The translations under genes and the position numbers were made by a program. This document shows, piece after piece, positions 7,577-16,569 of a stretch of DNA of 64,000 nt; within the stretch, counting starts at the first letter, position 1, and the number at the start of each line of letters is the position of its first letter. Source of the DNA: Burkholderiales bacterium (GTDB lineage Bacteria; Pseudomonadota; Gammaproteobacteria; Burkholderiales; Burkholderiaceae_C); NCBI GenBank assembly GCA_016703325.1, contig JADJCH010000003.1, forward strand, positions 134,191-198,190, written 5' to 3'. The notes under the pieces were generated by a model. It was not told the origin of the DNA and did not search any database. It saw only the letters and a list, made by a program, of their open reading frames with translations.

Positions 7577-8598
7577 ACCGCCCTCCCCACACCCCCACTC
7601 CCCGCCGCGGCCAGCGCGGTGCCGCGCTGCTGATGGCGATGATCATCGTCAGCCTGGTGGCCACCCTGGCGGTGGGCATGGTCTGGCAGCAGTGGCAGGC
7701 GGTGCAGGTGGAGGCCGCCGAGCGCTCCCAGGCGCAGGCGCGCTGGATCCTCAACGGGGCGCTGGACTGGGCCCGCCTGATCCTGCGCGAGGACGCCCGC
7801 AGCGGCAAGGTGGACCACCTGGGGGAGCCCTGGGCGGTACCGCTCGCGCCGGCGCGGCTGTCCTCCTTCCTCGCCGCCGACCGGAACAACAACTCCGAGG
7901 TCGACGCCGGGCTGGACGCCTTCCTCTCCGGTTCGATCCGCGATGCCCAGGCCCGCTACAACCTGCGCAACCTGGTGCAGCAGGGCCAGATCCAGGCGGC
8001 CGAACTGCAGTCGCTGCAGCGCCTGTGCGAGATCCTCGGCCTGGCGCCCGCCGTGGCCGGACAGATCGCCGAAGGGCTGCGCCGCGCCCAGCCCGGCAAC
8101 CAGGCGGAGGCCGGCAACAGCACATCGCAGCGGGTGCCCCTGCCCCCCAACGACGTCGGCCAGCTCACCTGGCTGGGGCTGGATGCGGCCACGGTGGAGC
8201 GGCTGGCCCCCCATGTGGCGCTGCTGCCGGAGCGCACCCCGGTCAACCTCAACACCGCCGGTCGGGAGGTTTTGGCCGCCGTGCTGCCCAAGGGCGACCT
8301 GGGCAGCGCGCAGCGGCTTATCGCCAGCCGGCAGCGCCAGCATTTCGAAAGCCTGGAGAAGGCCCAGAGCCTGCTTGGGGAAGATGCCGGCACCCTGGAT
8401 GCCCAGCGACTGGATGTGCGCACCCGCTACTTCGAGGTGGTCGGCCTGATGCAGCTGGAACAGCTGAGCGTGGCCCAGATGACCCTGCTGGAGCGCCGCG
8501 ACCGCGAACTGCGGGTGCTGGGGGTGCGACGCCTGCCGGTGGATGGCGACACCCTGGCCGCCGGCCCCGGCCAAATTGCCAGATCACTGCAACAATGA
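7573..8598 (+). CDS. gspK: Type II secretion minor pseudopilin GspK
   Basis: GspK (341 residues) caps the pseudopilus. The N-terminus reads RRGQRGAALLMAMIIVSLVAT, the GspK type in which the +5 Glu is absent, as is typical. RDAQARYNLRNLV and the helix-hairpin-helix-like TPVNLNTAGREVLAAVLP segment (about 220-250) mark the tip domain. The start overlaps gspJ by 4 bp. A 73-bp gap to gspL follows, the largest in this operon; I see no clear promoter in it. Confidence 0.94.
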   Translation: MNRPPHTPTPRRGQRGAALLMAMIIVSLVATLAVGMVWQQWQAVQVEAAERSQAQARWILNGALDWARLILREDARSGKVDHLGEPWAVPLAPARLSSFLAADRNNNSEVDAGLDAFLSGSIRDAQARYNLRNLVQQGQIQAAELQSLQRLCEILGLAPAVAGQIAEGLRRAQPGNQAEAGNSTSQRVPLPPNDVGQLTWLGLDAATVERLAPHVALLPERTPVNLNTAGREVLAAVLPKGDLGSAQRLIASRQRQHFESLEKAQSLLGEDAGTLDAQRLDVRTRYFEVVGLMQLEQLSVAQMTLLERRDRELRVLGVRRLPVDGDTLAAGPGQIARSLQQ

Positions 8599-8671
8599 TG
8601 TGTAAGTCTTTGATTCGTGGGCTGTTGTTCCGGCCCCCACTTACAATCCTGCGGGTCTTGAAGCCCCATTC

Positions 8672-9967
8672 ATGAGCCTGCTCATCCTTCAATTGCCGCC
8701 CCGGGTGCGCCCCGCCGGACAGGATCGCCTGGTGGCGGCGTTGCCCGATGGCAGCACCGAGTACCCCTTCGTCCTCACCGGCAGCGACGGCAGCAGCATC
8801 GTGGCCGACGGCGAATGTGCCGCCGCCCTGCTGCCCCAGGCCACCAGCGTGGTGGCAGTGCTGGGAGAGCTGGAGCTGGCCTTTCACCCCTTGACCTGTC
8901 CCAAGGCGCCGGCAGCCCGCCTGCGTGCCGCGCTGGCCGGCCTGCTGGAGGAACGGCTGCTGGACGAGCCGGAGGCCCTGCACCTCGCGCTGGCACCGGA
9001 GAGTCGGGCCGGCAACGCCACCTGGGTGGCCGCCTGTGACCGCGGCTGGCTGGAGGCCCACCTGCAGGCCCTGGAGCGCCAGGGCATCGCGGTGGACCGG
9101 GTGGCGCCGATCGCCTGCCCCACCGCCCCGGGCGAACGGGGCCAGCTGCATGTCCAGGCCCAGGCCCAGCGCCGGACGGCATCGGAAGGCGGCAGCAGCA
9201 GCCTGATGGGCGCCGGGGACCTGGACGAGGGCTGGATCACGTTCTGCCACGAGGGCGGCGTGGCCACCTGGCCGCTGTCCGGCAGCGCCGGCACCGCCCT
9301 GTGGCCTCAGCCGTTGCCCGAAGGCTGGAGATTGAGCGCCAGCCCTTCCAGCGCCGAGGCGGCCCAACGCCGTCTGGGCCAGACGGTGCAGATCCGCACC
9401 CAGGCCGAACGGCTGCTGGCGGCCGCGCAGAACGGCTGGAACCTGCGCCAGTTCGACCTGGCCACCCGCCACCGCGGCGTGACCTGGCTGCGCGAGGCCT
9501 GGCTGCGGCTGCGGTCGCCGCAGTGGCGGCCGATCCGCTGGGGTCTCGCAGCCCTGGCGCTGGTGCAGGTGGTCGGGCTGAACGCCTGGGCCTGGCGCCA
9601 GCAGCAGGACCTGCGCCAGCGCCGCGACGAGATGCTCAGCCTGCTGCGCAGCGCCCACCCCCAGGTGCGCGCGGTGCTCGACGCCCCGGTGCAGATGCGG
9701 CGGGAAACCGAGCTGCTGCGCGCCGGCGCCGGCCGCAGCGGCCCCACCGACCTGGAACCCATGCTGCGCAGCGCCGCCGCCGCCTGGCCGGAGAACCTGC
9801 CGGTGCAGGCCATCCGCTACGAGAATCAACAGCTGTCGCTGGCCGCGCCGGGACTGGGTGCGCCCCAGGCCGATGCGCTGCGCCAACGACTCGCACCGGC
9901 CGGTTGGCAGGTGGAGGGCAGCGATGGCCGCATCACCCTGAAACGCCGAGAGAGCGGCCCCAAATGA
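8672..9967 (+). CDS. gspL: Type II secretion assembly protein GspL
   Basis: GspL (431 residues) ties the cytoplasmic ATPase GspE to the inner-membrane platform. Residues 1-250 form the actin-like cytoplasmic domain. One membrane segment follows near 285-305 (WGLAALALVQVVGLNAWAW), then a periplasmic ferredoxin-like domain. It is coupled to gspM by an ATGA overlap. Sequence conservation is low, so place and topology carry much of the call. Confidence 0.92.
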   Translation: MSLLILQLPPRVRPAGQDRLVAALPDGSTEYPFVLTGSDGSSIVADGECAAALLPQATSVVAVLGELELAFHPLTCPKAPAARLRAALAGLLEERLLDEPEALHLALAPESRAGNATWVAACDRGWLEAHLQALERQGIAVDRVAPIACPTAPGERGQLHVQAQAQRRTASEGGSSSLMGAGDLDEGWITFCHEGGVATWPLSGSAGTALWPQPLPEGWRLSASPSSAEAAQRRLGQTVQIRTQAERLLAAAQNGWNLRQFDLATRHRGVTWLREAWLRLRSPQWRPIRWGLAALALVQVVGLNAWAWRQQQDLRQRRDEMLSLLRSAHPQVRAVLDAPVQMRRETELLRAGAGRSGPTDLEPMLRSAAAAWPENLPVQAIRYENQQLSLAAPGLGAPQADALRQRLAPAGWQVEGSDGRITLKRRESGPK

Positions 9968-10482
9968 GCCCCAACCCCAATCGCGGCGGCCCGCAGGCCC
10001 TGATGGAACTGAAGCAGCATTTGCGCGCGCGCTGGCAGGCACTGGCGTCGCGGGAGCGGCGCGCGGTGGGCACGGCAGCACTGGCCCTGTTTTTGCTGGG
10101 CCTGTGGTTCGTGGCCCTGCGCCCGGCCTGGCAGGTGCTGCGCGACGCCCCCGCACAGCGCGCAGCGCTGGATGCCCAGCTCACCGAAATGCGCAGTCTG
10201 GCCGCCGAGGCCCGGGACCTGCGCGCCCAACCACCGGTGGCGCCCGACCTGGCCGAAGCCGCGATCAAGGCCGCCACCACCCGGCTGGGCTCCACCGCGC
10301 GACTGACCCTGAGCGGTGACCGCGCCACCGTGTCCTTCCAGCAGGTCGATCCGCAGGCCCTGGCCGACTGGCTGGGGGAGGTGCGCCAGGCCGGCCGTGC
10401 ACGGGTGGTGGAAGCCCAGCTCAACCGCTCCGGCAGCGGCTACAACGGCAACGCGGTGCTGACGCTGCCGCGCGCCCTGTGA
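9964..10482 (+). CDS. gspM: Type II secretion protein GspM
   Basis: GspM (172 residues) is the small bitopic partner of GspL. A basic cytoplasmic start (ELKQHLRARWQALASRERR) leads into one membrane segment, GTAALALFLLGLWFVALRP, then a coiled stretch and a small periplasmic domain. It overlaps gspL by 4 bp and gspN by 4 bp (GTGA), so the three are probably translated together. Confidence 0.92.
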   Translation: MSPNPNRGGPQALMELKQHLRARWQALASRERRAVGTAALALFLLGLWFVALRPAWQVLRDAPAQRAALDAQLTEMRSLAAEARDLRAQPPVAPDLAEAAIKAATTRLGSTARLTLSGDRATVSFQQVDPQALADWLGEVRQAGRARVVEAQLNRSGSGYNGNAVLTLPRAL

Positions 10483-11456
10483 GTTCGAGTTCACCCATGC
10501 CCTTCTTCCACCGGCCCCTGAAACGCTCACCGCGCCCCCGCCCGGAAGGTGCGACGAAGCTGTGGAACCGCATGTCCAGCAGCCTGCTGGTGCTGCCCGG
10601 CCGCTCCGGCAACGACCACCGTGAAGCCCAGGCTCGACGGGTGCGGCGCTGGGCGGTGAGTGGCGCCGTCTGCGGCAGCCTGGTGGCCGCAGTGGTCTGG
10701 GCGCCGGCGCAGTGGCTGGCGGCCGCGGTGGCCTCGGCCAGCGAGGGCCGCTTCCAGCTCGCCGATGCCCAGGGCAGCCTCTGGTCCGGCGATGCGGTGC
10801 TGCTGCTCACCGCCGGCCCGGGTGCGCGGGAAGCCAGCGCCCTGCCCGGCCGCCTGGGCTGGCGCATCGCGCCCACCGGGGCCGGCCTGAAGGTGGTGCT
10901 GCAGCACGCCTGCTGCCTGAACGGCGAGGTCGGCTTGACACTGTCGGTCGGCCTGGGCCGTTGGAGCGCCCGGCTCGATCCGGCCCAGCCCAACCCCGGG
11001 GCGGCCGACGCTGCCGCAGCCGCTGCGTGGATCGGGCAATGGCCGGCGGCCTTGCTGATGGGCCTGGGCACGCCCTGGAACACCTTGCAGCCCGGCGGGC
11101 TGCTGCGCCTGTCCGGCCAGAACCTCAGTGTGGAAGGCGCGCGCGGCCGACTGGCCCTGAACGGGCAGGTGGACGTGGAGCTGCAAGGCTTCTCCTCCCG
11201 GCTGTCCACCCTGCCGCTGCTGGGCAGCTACCGCCTGTCGATCACCGGTGAACCCGACCGCCCGGGCAGCGCCCGCGTGGCCCTGTCCACCCTGGAAGGG
11301 GCCTTGCAGCTGCAGGGCAGTGGCAGCATCGGCCCGTCCGGACTGCGCCTGCGTGGTGAAGCCACGGCGCGCGAGGCCGACCAGCCGGCGCTGAACAACC
11401 TGCTCAACATCATCGGCCGGCGCGACGGTGCCCGGTCCCTGCTCTCGATCGGATGA
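10479..11456 (+). CDS. gspN: Type II secretion protein GspN
   Basis: A 325-residue GspN-family protein, present in some type II systems and of uncertain role. A membrane segment near residues 56-80 is followed by a periplasmic part with LADAQGSLWSGDAVLLL, the usual GspN opening, and a C-terminal GSYRLSITGE region. The GTG start overlaps the gspM stop; an ATG at 10497 is an alternative. The end overlaps the gspD start. GspN is often absent in gammaproteobacterial systems but common in Burkholderiales. Confidence 0.88.
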   Translation: MSSSSPMPFFHRPLKRSPRPRPEGATKLWNRMSSSLLVLPGRSGNDHREAQARRVRRWAVSGAVCGSLVAAVVWAPAQWLAAAVASASEGRFQLADAQGSLWSGDAVLLLTAGPGAREASALPGRLGWRIAPTGAGLKVVLQHACCLNGEVGLTLSVGLGRWSARLDPAQPNPGAADAAAAAAWIGQWPAALLMGLGTPWNTLQPGGLLRLSGQNLSVEGARGRLALNGQVDVELQGFSSRLSTLPLLGSYRLSITGEPDRPGSARVALSTLEGALQLQGSGSIGPSGLRLRGEATAREADQPALNNLLNIIGRRDGARSLLSIG

Positions 11457-13696
11457 CCATGACTCTGCGCCCACGCTGGCCGGCCGCAGGCCTGACGATT
11501 GCCCTCGCCCTGGGATCGCTCCCGCCGGTGCCGGCACTGGCTCAGGCCCAGACCCCAGCAAAAAAGGGCCCCGCCGCCCGCCCCCGCGCCGAATCCACGG
11601 TGACGCTGAACTTCGTCAATGCCGAGATCGACGCGGTGTCGCGCGCCATGTCGGCCATCGTCAGCCGGCAGATCGTGGTGGATCCCCGCGTCAAGGGCAC
11701 GATCACGTTGTACAGCGAGCAGCCGCTCACCACCCGCGAGGCCTTCCTCAACTACCTGTCCGGCCTGCGCGGGCTGGGTTTTGCGGTGGTGGAGGTCGCC
11801 GGCCTGCTCAAGGTGGTGCCGGAAGCCGAGGCCAAACTGCAGACCGGTGCGGTGTCGGTGGGCGAGGTGGTGCGCAAGGGTGACCAGATCCTCACCCAGG
11901 TGTTCCGCCTGCAGCATGAAAACGTCAACAGCCTGGTCACGGTGCTGCGCCCGCTGATCACACCCAACAACACCATCAACGCCAACCCGGGCAACAACAG
12001 CCTGGTGATCACCGACTACGCCGACAACCTGCAGCGCATTGCCAAGATCATCGCCGCGCTGGATGTGCCGGCGGCCACCGACGTGGAGGTGATCCCGCTG
12101 AAGCACGCGGTGGCCTCGGACATGGCGCAGATGGTGCAGCGTTTTGCCGACAGCAGCGCTGCCGCTGCGCCGGCAGGTGCCGCGGGCTCCTCCGGCGCCG
12201 TCTCGGTGGTGGCCGATCCACGCACCAACGCGCTGCTGGTGCGTGCCCCCAACGGCGCCCGGCTGGCGCAGGTGCGCGCGGTGATCGACAAGCTCGACCG
12301 CCCGGCCACCGGCGCCTCGCCCAGCGGCAACATCTACGTGGTCTACCTGAAGAACGCCGACGCCACCCGGCTGGCCCAGGTGCTGCGGGCCGCCTACAGC
12401 GCTGCGGCCACTCCGGCAGGCGCCGGAGGGACGGGCGGCGCAGGCGCGGTCGGGGGAATGGCCGGCGGAGTCGGCAGCCCGGCTGCCACGACAGCCCCCC
12501 AGGCAGCGGGCACGACCGCCGGCGGCATGTCCAGCCAGGCCACCGCACCGGTGACCGCCTCGGCCGGGCCCTCCACCGGCGGCTTCATCCAGGCCGACCC
12601 GGCCACCAACTCGCTGATCATCAGCGCCCCGGAGCCGGTGTACCGCCAGCTGCGTGCGGTGATCGACCAGCTCGACACCCGGCGCGCGCAGGTCTATGTC
12701 GAGTCGATGATCGTCAAGATGGACGCCCAGCAGGCCGCCGAGTTCGGCTTCCAGTGGCAGGGGCTGCTGGGCCAGAAGGGCGACAAGTACGGTGTGGTGG
12801 CCGGCACCAACTTCGGCTCCGGCGGCAACAACATCATCAGCCTGTCCACCCAGTCGGTCACCGGCACCCTCACCGTACCGGGTGCGGGGCTGAACGTCGG
12901 CCTGCTCAAGGCCATCAACGGCGTCTACACCCTGGGGGCGCTGGCCCGCTTCCTGGAAACCAACACCGGCGCCAATGTGCTGTCCACGCCCAACCTGGTG
13001 GCGCTGGACAACGAGGAAGCCAAGATCGTGATCGGCCAGAACGTGCCCTTCATCACCGGTTCGTTCACCAACACCGGCAGCGGCAACGGCAGCACCAACC
13101 CCTTCCAGACGGTGGAGCGCAAGGATGTGGGCCTGACGCTGCGCCTGAAGCCGCAGGTGGGCGAAAACGGCACCGTGCGCATGGCCATCTACCAGGAGAA
13201 CTCGTCGGTGGTGGAGAGCACCGTCACCAACAGTGCCGGCCCGCGCACCGACAAGAGCGCCATCGAAACCACGGTGGTGGTGGACGACGGCCAGATCATG
13301 GTGCTGGGCGGCCTGCTCAAGGACGAATACGCCGACGGTGAGGACCGCGTGCCCGGCCTGGCCAGCATCCCGCTGATCGGCAACCTGTTCCGCTCCGAAT
13401 CCCGCAAGCGCATCAAGACCAACCTGCTGGTGTTCCTGCGCCCGGTGGTGATGCGCACCCAGGCGGATGCCAGCGCGTTGACGCTGGACCGCTATGAGGC
13501 CATCCGCGCGCTGCAGCAGGGTTCGCAGCCCCGACCTTCCTCGGTGATGGACATCAACGAGTCCCCCGTGCTGCCGGAGGCGGGCCGCACGGTACCGTCA
13601 TCGCCTGCCCGCGCTGCCGAGCCGACGCGCCCGGGTACGGCACCGATTCCGGCTTCCGAGGTCGAGGGCAGCCTGCCGACCCCGCCGCAGCGCTGA
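11453..13696 (+). CDS. gspD: Type II secretion outer-membrane secretin GspD
   Basis: GspD (747 residues) forms the outer-membrane channel. After a signal peptide ending near ALAQAQ come the N0 domain (VTLNFVNAEIDAVSRAMS), N1-N3 repeats (about 120-420; the N2/N3 part has a Gly/Ala-rich insert near 315-360), and the secretin core with VPFITGSFTNTGSGNG, VERKDVGLTLRLKPQV and VLGGLLKDE. A long C-terminal tail with Pro follows, where a pilotin could bind; no pilotin gene is visible. It starts with an ATGA overlap on gspN and is followed 14 bp later by gspE. Confidence 0.97.
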   Translation: MTMTLRPRWPAAGLTIALALGSLPPVPALAQAQTPAKKGPAARPRAESTVTLNFVNAEIDAVSRAMSAIVSRQIVVDPRVKGTITLYSEQPLTTREAFLNYLSGLRGLGFAVVEVAGLLKVVPEAEAKLQTGAVSVGEVVRKGDQILTQVFRLQHENVNSLVTVLRPLITPNNTINANPGNNSLVITDYADNLQRIAKIIAALDVPAATDVEVIPLKHAVASDMAQMVQRFADSSAAAAPAGAAGSSGAVSVVADPRTNALLVRAPNGARLAQVRAVIDKLDRPATGASPSGNIYVVYLKNADATRLAQVLRAAYSAAATPAGAGGTGGAGAVGGMAGGVGSPAATTAPQAAGTTAGGMSSQATAPVTASAGPSTGGFIQADPATNSLIISAPEPVYRQLRAVIDQLDTRRAQVYVESMIVKMDAQQAAEFGFQWQGLLGQKGDKYGVVAGTNFGSGGNNIISLSTQSVTGTLTVPGAGLNVGLLKAINGVYTLGALARFLETNTGANVLSTPNLVALDNEEAKIVIGQNVPFITGSFTNTGSGNGSTNPFQTVERKDVGLTLRLKPQVGENGTVRMAIYQENSSVVESTVTNSAGPRTDKSAIETTVVVDDGQIMVLGGLLKDEYADGEDRVPGLASIPLIGNLFRSESRKRIKTNLLVFLRPVVMRTQADASALTLDRYEAIRALQQGSQPRPSSVMDINESPVLPEAGRTVPSSPARAAEPTRPGTAPIPASEVEGSLPTPPQR

Positions 13697-13710
13697 ACAG
13701 GGGAACTGCG

Positions 13711-15129
13711 GTGCGCCATCCCCTGCCTTATGCCTTCGCCAAGGCCCAGCAGATGCTGCTGGAAGACGACGGCGACCGCCTGGTGCTCTGGCTGGACCCG
13801 GCCAGCCTCTCGCTGCCGGCACTGGCCGAGGTGCAGCGCCTGCACGGCGTCGACGCGGTGGAGCGCGAGACCCCGGAGCGCCTGGCCCAGCGCATCGCCC
13901 AGGCCTATGCGGGTGGCGAATCCAGTGCGGCCGCCGTGGTCGGCGAGGTCGAGAGTGCGGTGGACCTGAGCCGCATGATGCAGGACCTGCCGGCGGTGGA
14001 GGACCTGCTGGAGGCCGCCAACGACGCCCCCATCATCCGCATGCTCAACGCCCTGCTGACCCAGGCGGCCAAGGACGGCGCGAGCGACATCCACATCGAG
14101 CCCTACGAGCGCAGCTCGGCGGTGCGCTTCCGTGTCGATGGCACCCTGCGCGAGGTGGTGCAGCCCAACAAGGCGCTGCATGCCGCGCTGATCAGCCGGC
14201 TGAAGATCATGGCCGAGCTGGACATCGCCGAAAAGCGCCTGCCGCAGGACGGCCGCATCAGCCTGCGCATCGGCGGGCGCGCCATCGACGTGCGCGTCTC
14301 AACCCTGCCCGGTGTGCACGGCGAACGTGCCGTGCTGCGCCTGCTGGACAAGGGGGAGGCCAAGTTCACCCTCGAGGGCCTGGGCATGGGCGGCGACACG
14401 CTGCGGCGCTTCGATCGCCTGCTGCAGCAGCCGCACGGCATCGTGCTGGTCACCGGCCCCACCGGCTCGGGCAAGACCACCACGCTGTACGCCGGGCTGG
14501 GGCGCATCGACACCTCCACCACCAACGTGCTGACGGTGGAGGACCCGGTGGAGTACGAACTGGCCGGCATCGGCCAGACCCAGGTCAACGCCCGCATCGA
14601 CCTGACCTTCGCCAAGGCCCTGCGCGCCATCCTGCGCCAGGACCCGGACGTGATCATGATCGGCGAGATCCGCGACCACGAGACCGCGCAGATCGCCGTG
14701 CAGGCCTCCCTCACCGGCCACCTGGTGCTGGCCACGCTGCACACCAACGATGCGCCGAGCGCGGTGACCCGGCTGATCGACATGGGGATCGAGCCCTTCC
14801 TGCTCAGCTCCAGCCTGCTGGGCGTACTGGCGCAGCGGCTGGTGCGCTGCCTGTGCCCGAAGTGCAAGCGCCAGGACGAGTCCGGGCGTTGGCGTGCCAT
14901 CGGATGCGACCACTGCGGCCACACCGGCTACAAGGGCCGCACCGGCATCTACGAGCTGATGGTGGCCGACGAGGCCCTGCGTGCCCTGGTGCACAGCCGT
15001 GCGGCGGAGGCCGAACTCTCTGCCGCCGCCCAGCGTGGCGGCATGCGCAGCATGCGCGAGGACGGCGAACGGCTGGTGGCCACCGGCAGCACGTCGGTCG
15101 AGGAACTGCTGCGCGTCACTCGAGAATGA
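13711..15129 (+). CDS. gspE: Type II secretion ATPase GspE
   Basis: GspE (472 residues) is the cytoplasmic ATPase that powers pseudopilus assembly. The N-terminal domain is followed by the Asp box region, Walker A GPTGSGKTTT (about 248-257), Walker B region DPDVIMIGEIRD (about 311-322), the His box LVLATLHTNDA, and the tetracysteine zinc loop with CPKC and CDHC (about 382-405). The start is a GTG with AGGGGA just ahead of it; no good ATG fits. It lacks most of the N1E region, so it is shorter than the 500-residue E. coli type. Confidence 0.97.
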   Translation: MRHPLPYAFAKAQQMLLEDDGDRLVLWLDPASLSLPALAEVQRLHGVDAVERETPERLAQRIAQAYAGGESSAAAVVGEVESAVDLSRMMQDLPAVEDLLEAANDAPIIRMLNALLTQAAKDGASDIHIEPYERSSAVRFRVDGTLREVVQPNKALHAALISRLKIMAELDIAEKRLPQDGRISLRIGGRAIDVRVSTLPGVHGERAVLRLLDKGEAKFTLEGLGMGGDTLRRFDRLLQQPHGIVLVTGPTGSGKTTTLYAGLGRIDTSTTNVLTVEDPVEYELAGIGQTQVNARIDLTFAKALRAILRQDPDVIMIGEIRDHETAQIAVQASLTGHLVLATLHTNDAPSAVTRLIDMGIEPFLLSSSLLGVLAQRLVRCLCPKCKRQDESGRWRAIGCDHCGHTGYKGRTGIYELMVADEALRALVHSRAAEAELSAAAQRGGMRSMREDGERLVATGSTSVEELLRVTRE

Positions 15130-15132
15130 GGC

Positions 15133-16359
15133 ATGCCCGCCTACCGATTTGAAGCGCTGGACGCCAGCGGCAAGACCCACACCGGCCTGCTGGAAGCCGA
15201 CAACGCCAAGGCCGTGCGCAGCCAGCTGCGCGGGCGCGACCTGGTCCCGCTGGCGGTGCAGGCTGTGGGTGGGGAGGCCTCCGCGGCCGGCAGCGGTGCC
15301 AGCTTCTCCACCCGCGGTCGGCGGGTGTTCACCTCCACCACGCTGGCCATCTGGACCCGGCAGATCGCCGGCCTGGTCGGCGCCGGCCTGCCGCTGGAAC
15401 GGGCACTCACCGCGCTGTCCGAAGAAGCCGAGGACAACCGCCAGCGCGAGCTGCTGGCGCACCTGCGCGCCGAGGTCAACGCCGGATCGGCCTTCGCCCG
15501 GGCGCTGGCCAGTGCTCCGCGGGAGTTTGACGACGTCTACCGCGCCGTGGTGGCCGCGGGGGAGCAGAGCGGCCAGCTCGGTCGGGTGCTGGAGAAGCTG
15601 GCCGACGACCTGGAGGAGCGCCAGGCGCTCAAGGCCAAGTTGATCGGCGCGGCGTTGTACCCGGCCATCGTGTCCTGTGTGGCCATCGTCATCGTGGTGT
15701 TCCTGGTCACCTATGTGGTGCCGCAGGTGGCTCAGGTGTTTGCGGGCGGCAAACGGGCCCTGCCCTTCCTGACCACCGCGATGCTGGCGATCAGCGACTT
15801 CCTGCGCAGCTGGGGCTGGCTGCTGCTGCTGGCCATCGGCGCGGGCGTCGGGCTGCTGGGTCTGGCGCGGCGCAATGAGGCCACCCGGCGCCAGCTCGAC
15901 GCCAGCCTGCTGACGCTGCCGCTGATCGGCCGGCTGGCCCGTGGCTACAACGCCGCGCGTTTTGCCGGCACGCTGGCGATGCTGGCCGGCTCCGGCGTGC
16001 CGATCCTGAAGGCGTTGCAGGCCGCGGCCGAGACGCTGTCGAACGAGGCCATGCGCGCCGATGCGGTGGACGCCCTGGCCCAGGTGCGCGAAGGCGCCCC
16101 GCTGGCCGCTGCGCTGGCGGCCAAGAAGCGCTTCCCCGGCCTGCTGCCGATGTTCGCCCGCCTGGGTGAACAGACCGGCGAGCTGCCGCTGATGCTGCAG
16201 CGCGCCGCCACCCAGCTCAGTGCCGAGGTGCAGCGCCGCGCCATGCAGCTGGCCACCATCCTGGAGCCGCTGCTGATCGTGGTGATGGGCGCGATGGTGA
16301 TGCTGATCGTGCTGGCGGTGCTGCTGCCGATCATCCAGCTCAACACCTGGGTAAAGTAG
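15133..16359 (+). CDS. gspF: Type II secretion inner-membrane platform protein GspF
   Basis: GspF (408 residues) is the polytopic platform protein. Two T2SSF domains are visible. The first opens with FTSTTLAIWTRQIAGLVGAGLPLERAL (split: FTSTTLAIWTRQ, then IAGLVGAGLPLERAL) and the second with RFAGTLAMLAGSGVPILKAL. Membrane segments lie near 170-195, 220-245 and 375-400. It follows gspE by 3 bp and ends the operon; the next sequence is an intergenic hairpin repeat that may stop transcription. Confidence 0.96.
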   Translation: MPAYRFEALDASGKTHTGLLEADNAKAVRSQLRGRDLVPLAVQAVGGEASAAGSGASFSTRGRRVFTSTTLAIWTRQIAGLVGAGLPLERALTALSEEAEDNRQRELLAHLRAEVNAGSAFARALASAPREFDDVYRAVVAAGEQSGQLGRVLEKLADDLEERQALKAKLIGAALYPAIVSCVAIVIVVFLVTYVVPQVAQVFAGGKRALPFLTTAMLAISDFLRSWGWLLLLAIGAGVGLLGLARRNEATRRQLDASLLTLPLIGRLARGYNAARFAGTLAMLAGSGVPILKALQAAAETLSNEAMRADAVDALAQVREGAPLAAALAAKKRFPGLLPMFARLGEQTGELPLMLQRAATQLSAEVQRRAMQLATILEPLLIVVMGAMVMLIVLAVLLPIIQLNTWVK

Positions 16360-16371
16360 GCCCACCCCCCG

Positions 16372-16530
16372 TTGCGGCTCACGCCGCTCCCCCCTCAAGG
16401 GGGGCGACCCCGGCGGACCGGCGGAGCCGGATCCGCGGCGTCTGCTGGACGAACGCGGGGGATCTGGTGCCGGGGGGGGATGGGGTCAACGGGCCGGTGG
16501 AGCCGGATCCGCGGCGTCTGCTGGCCGAAG
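16372..16530. repeat. Intergenic hairpin repeat, family A (one full, one partial copy)
   Basis: A CCCCCC-TCAA-GGGGGG hairpin (16389-16404) is followed by a second hairpin around GGACCGGC-GGA-GCCGG and the tail GGATCCGCGGCGTCTGCTGG. The tail recurs at about 16502-16522. Related copies lie at 29190-29245 and 31603-31686. It separates convergent gspF and the GGDEF gene and could act as a two-way terminator. Such elements are widespread between genes in this bacterial group. Confidence 0.75.
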
Positions 16531-16569
16531 ACCCCGGGCCAGTACGGGTGCAGCGATCAACGGATCGGC

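Noticed and set aside
8599..8671. Internal promoter between gspK and gspL
   Set aside because: A TACAAT -10-like hexamer at 8642-8647 exists, but no -35 hexamer lies at a usable distance.
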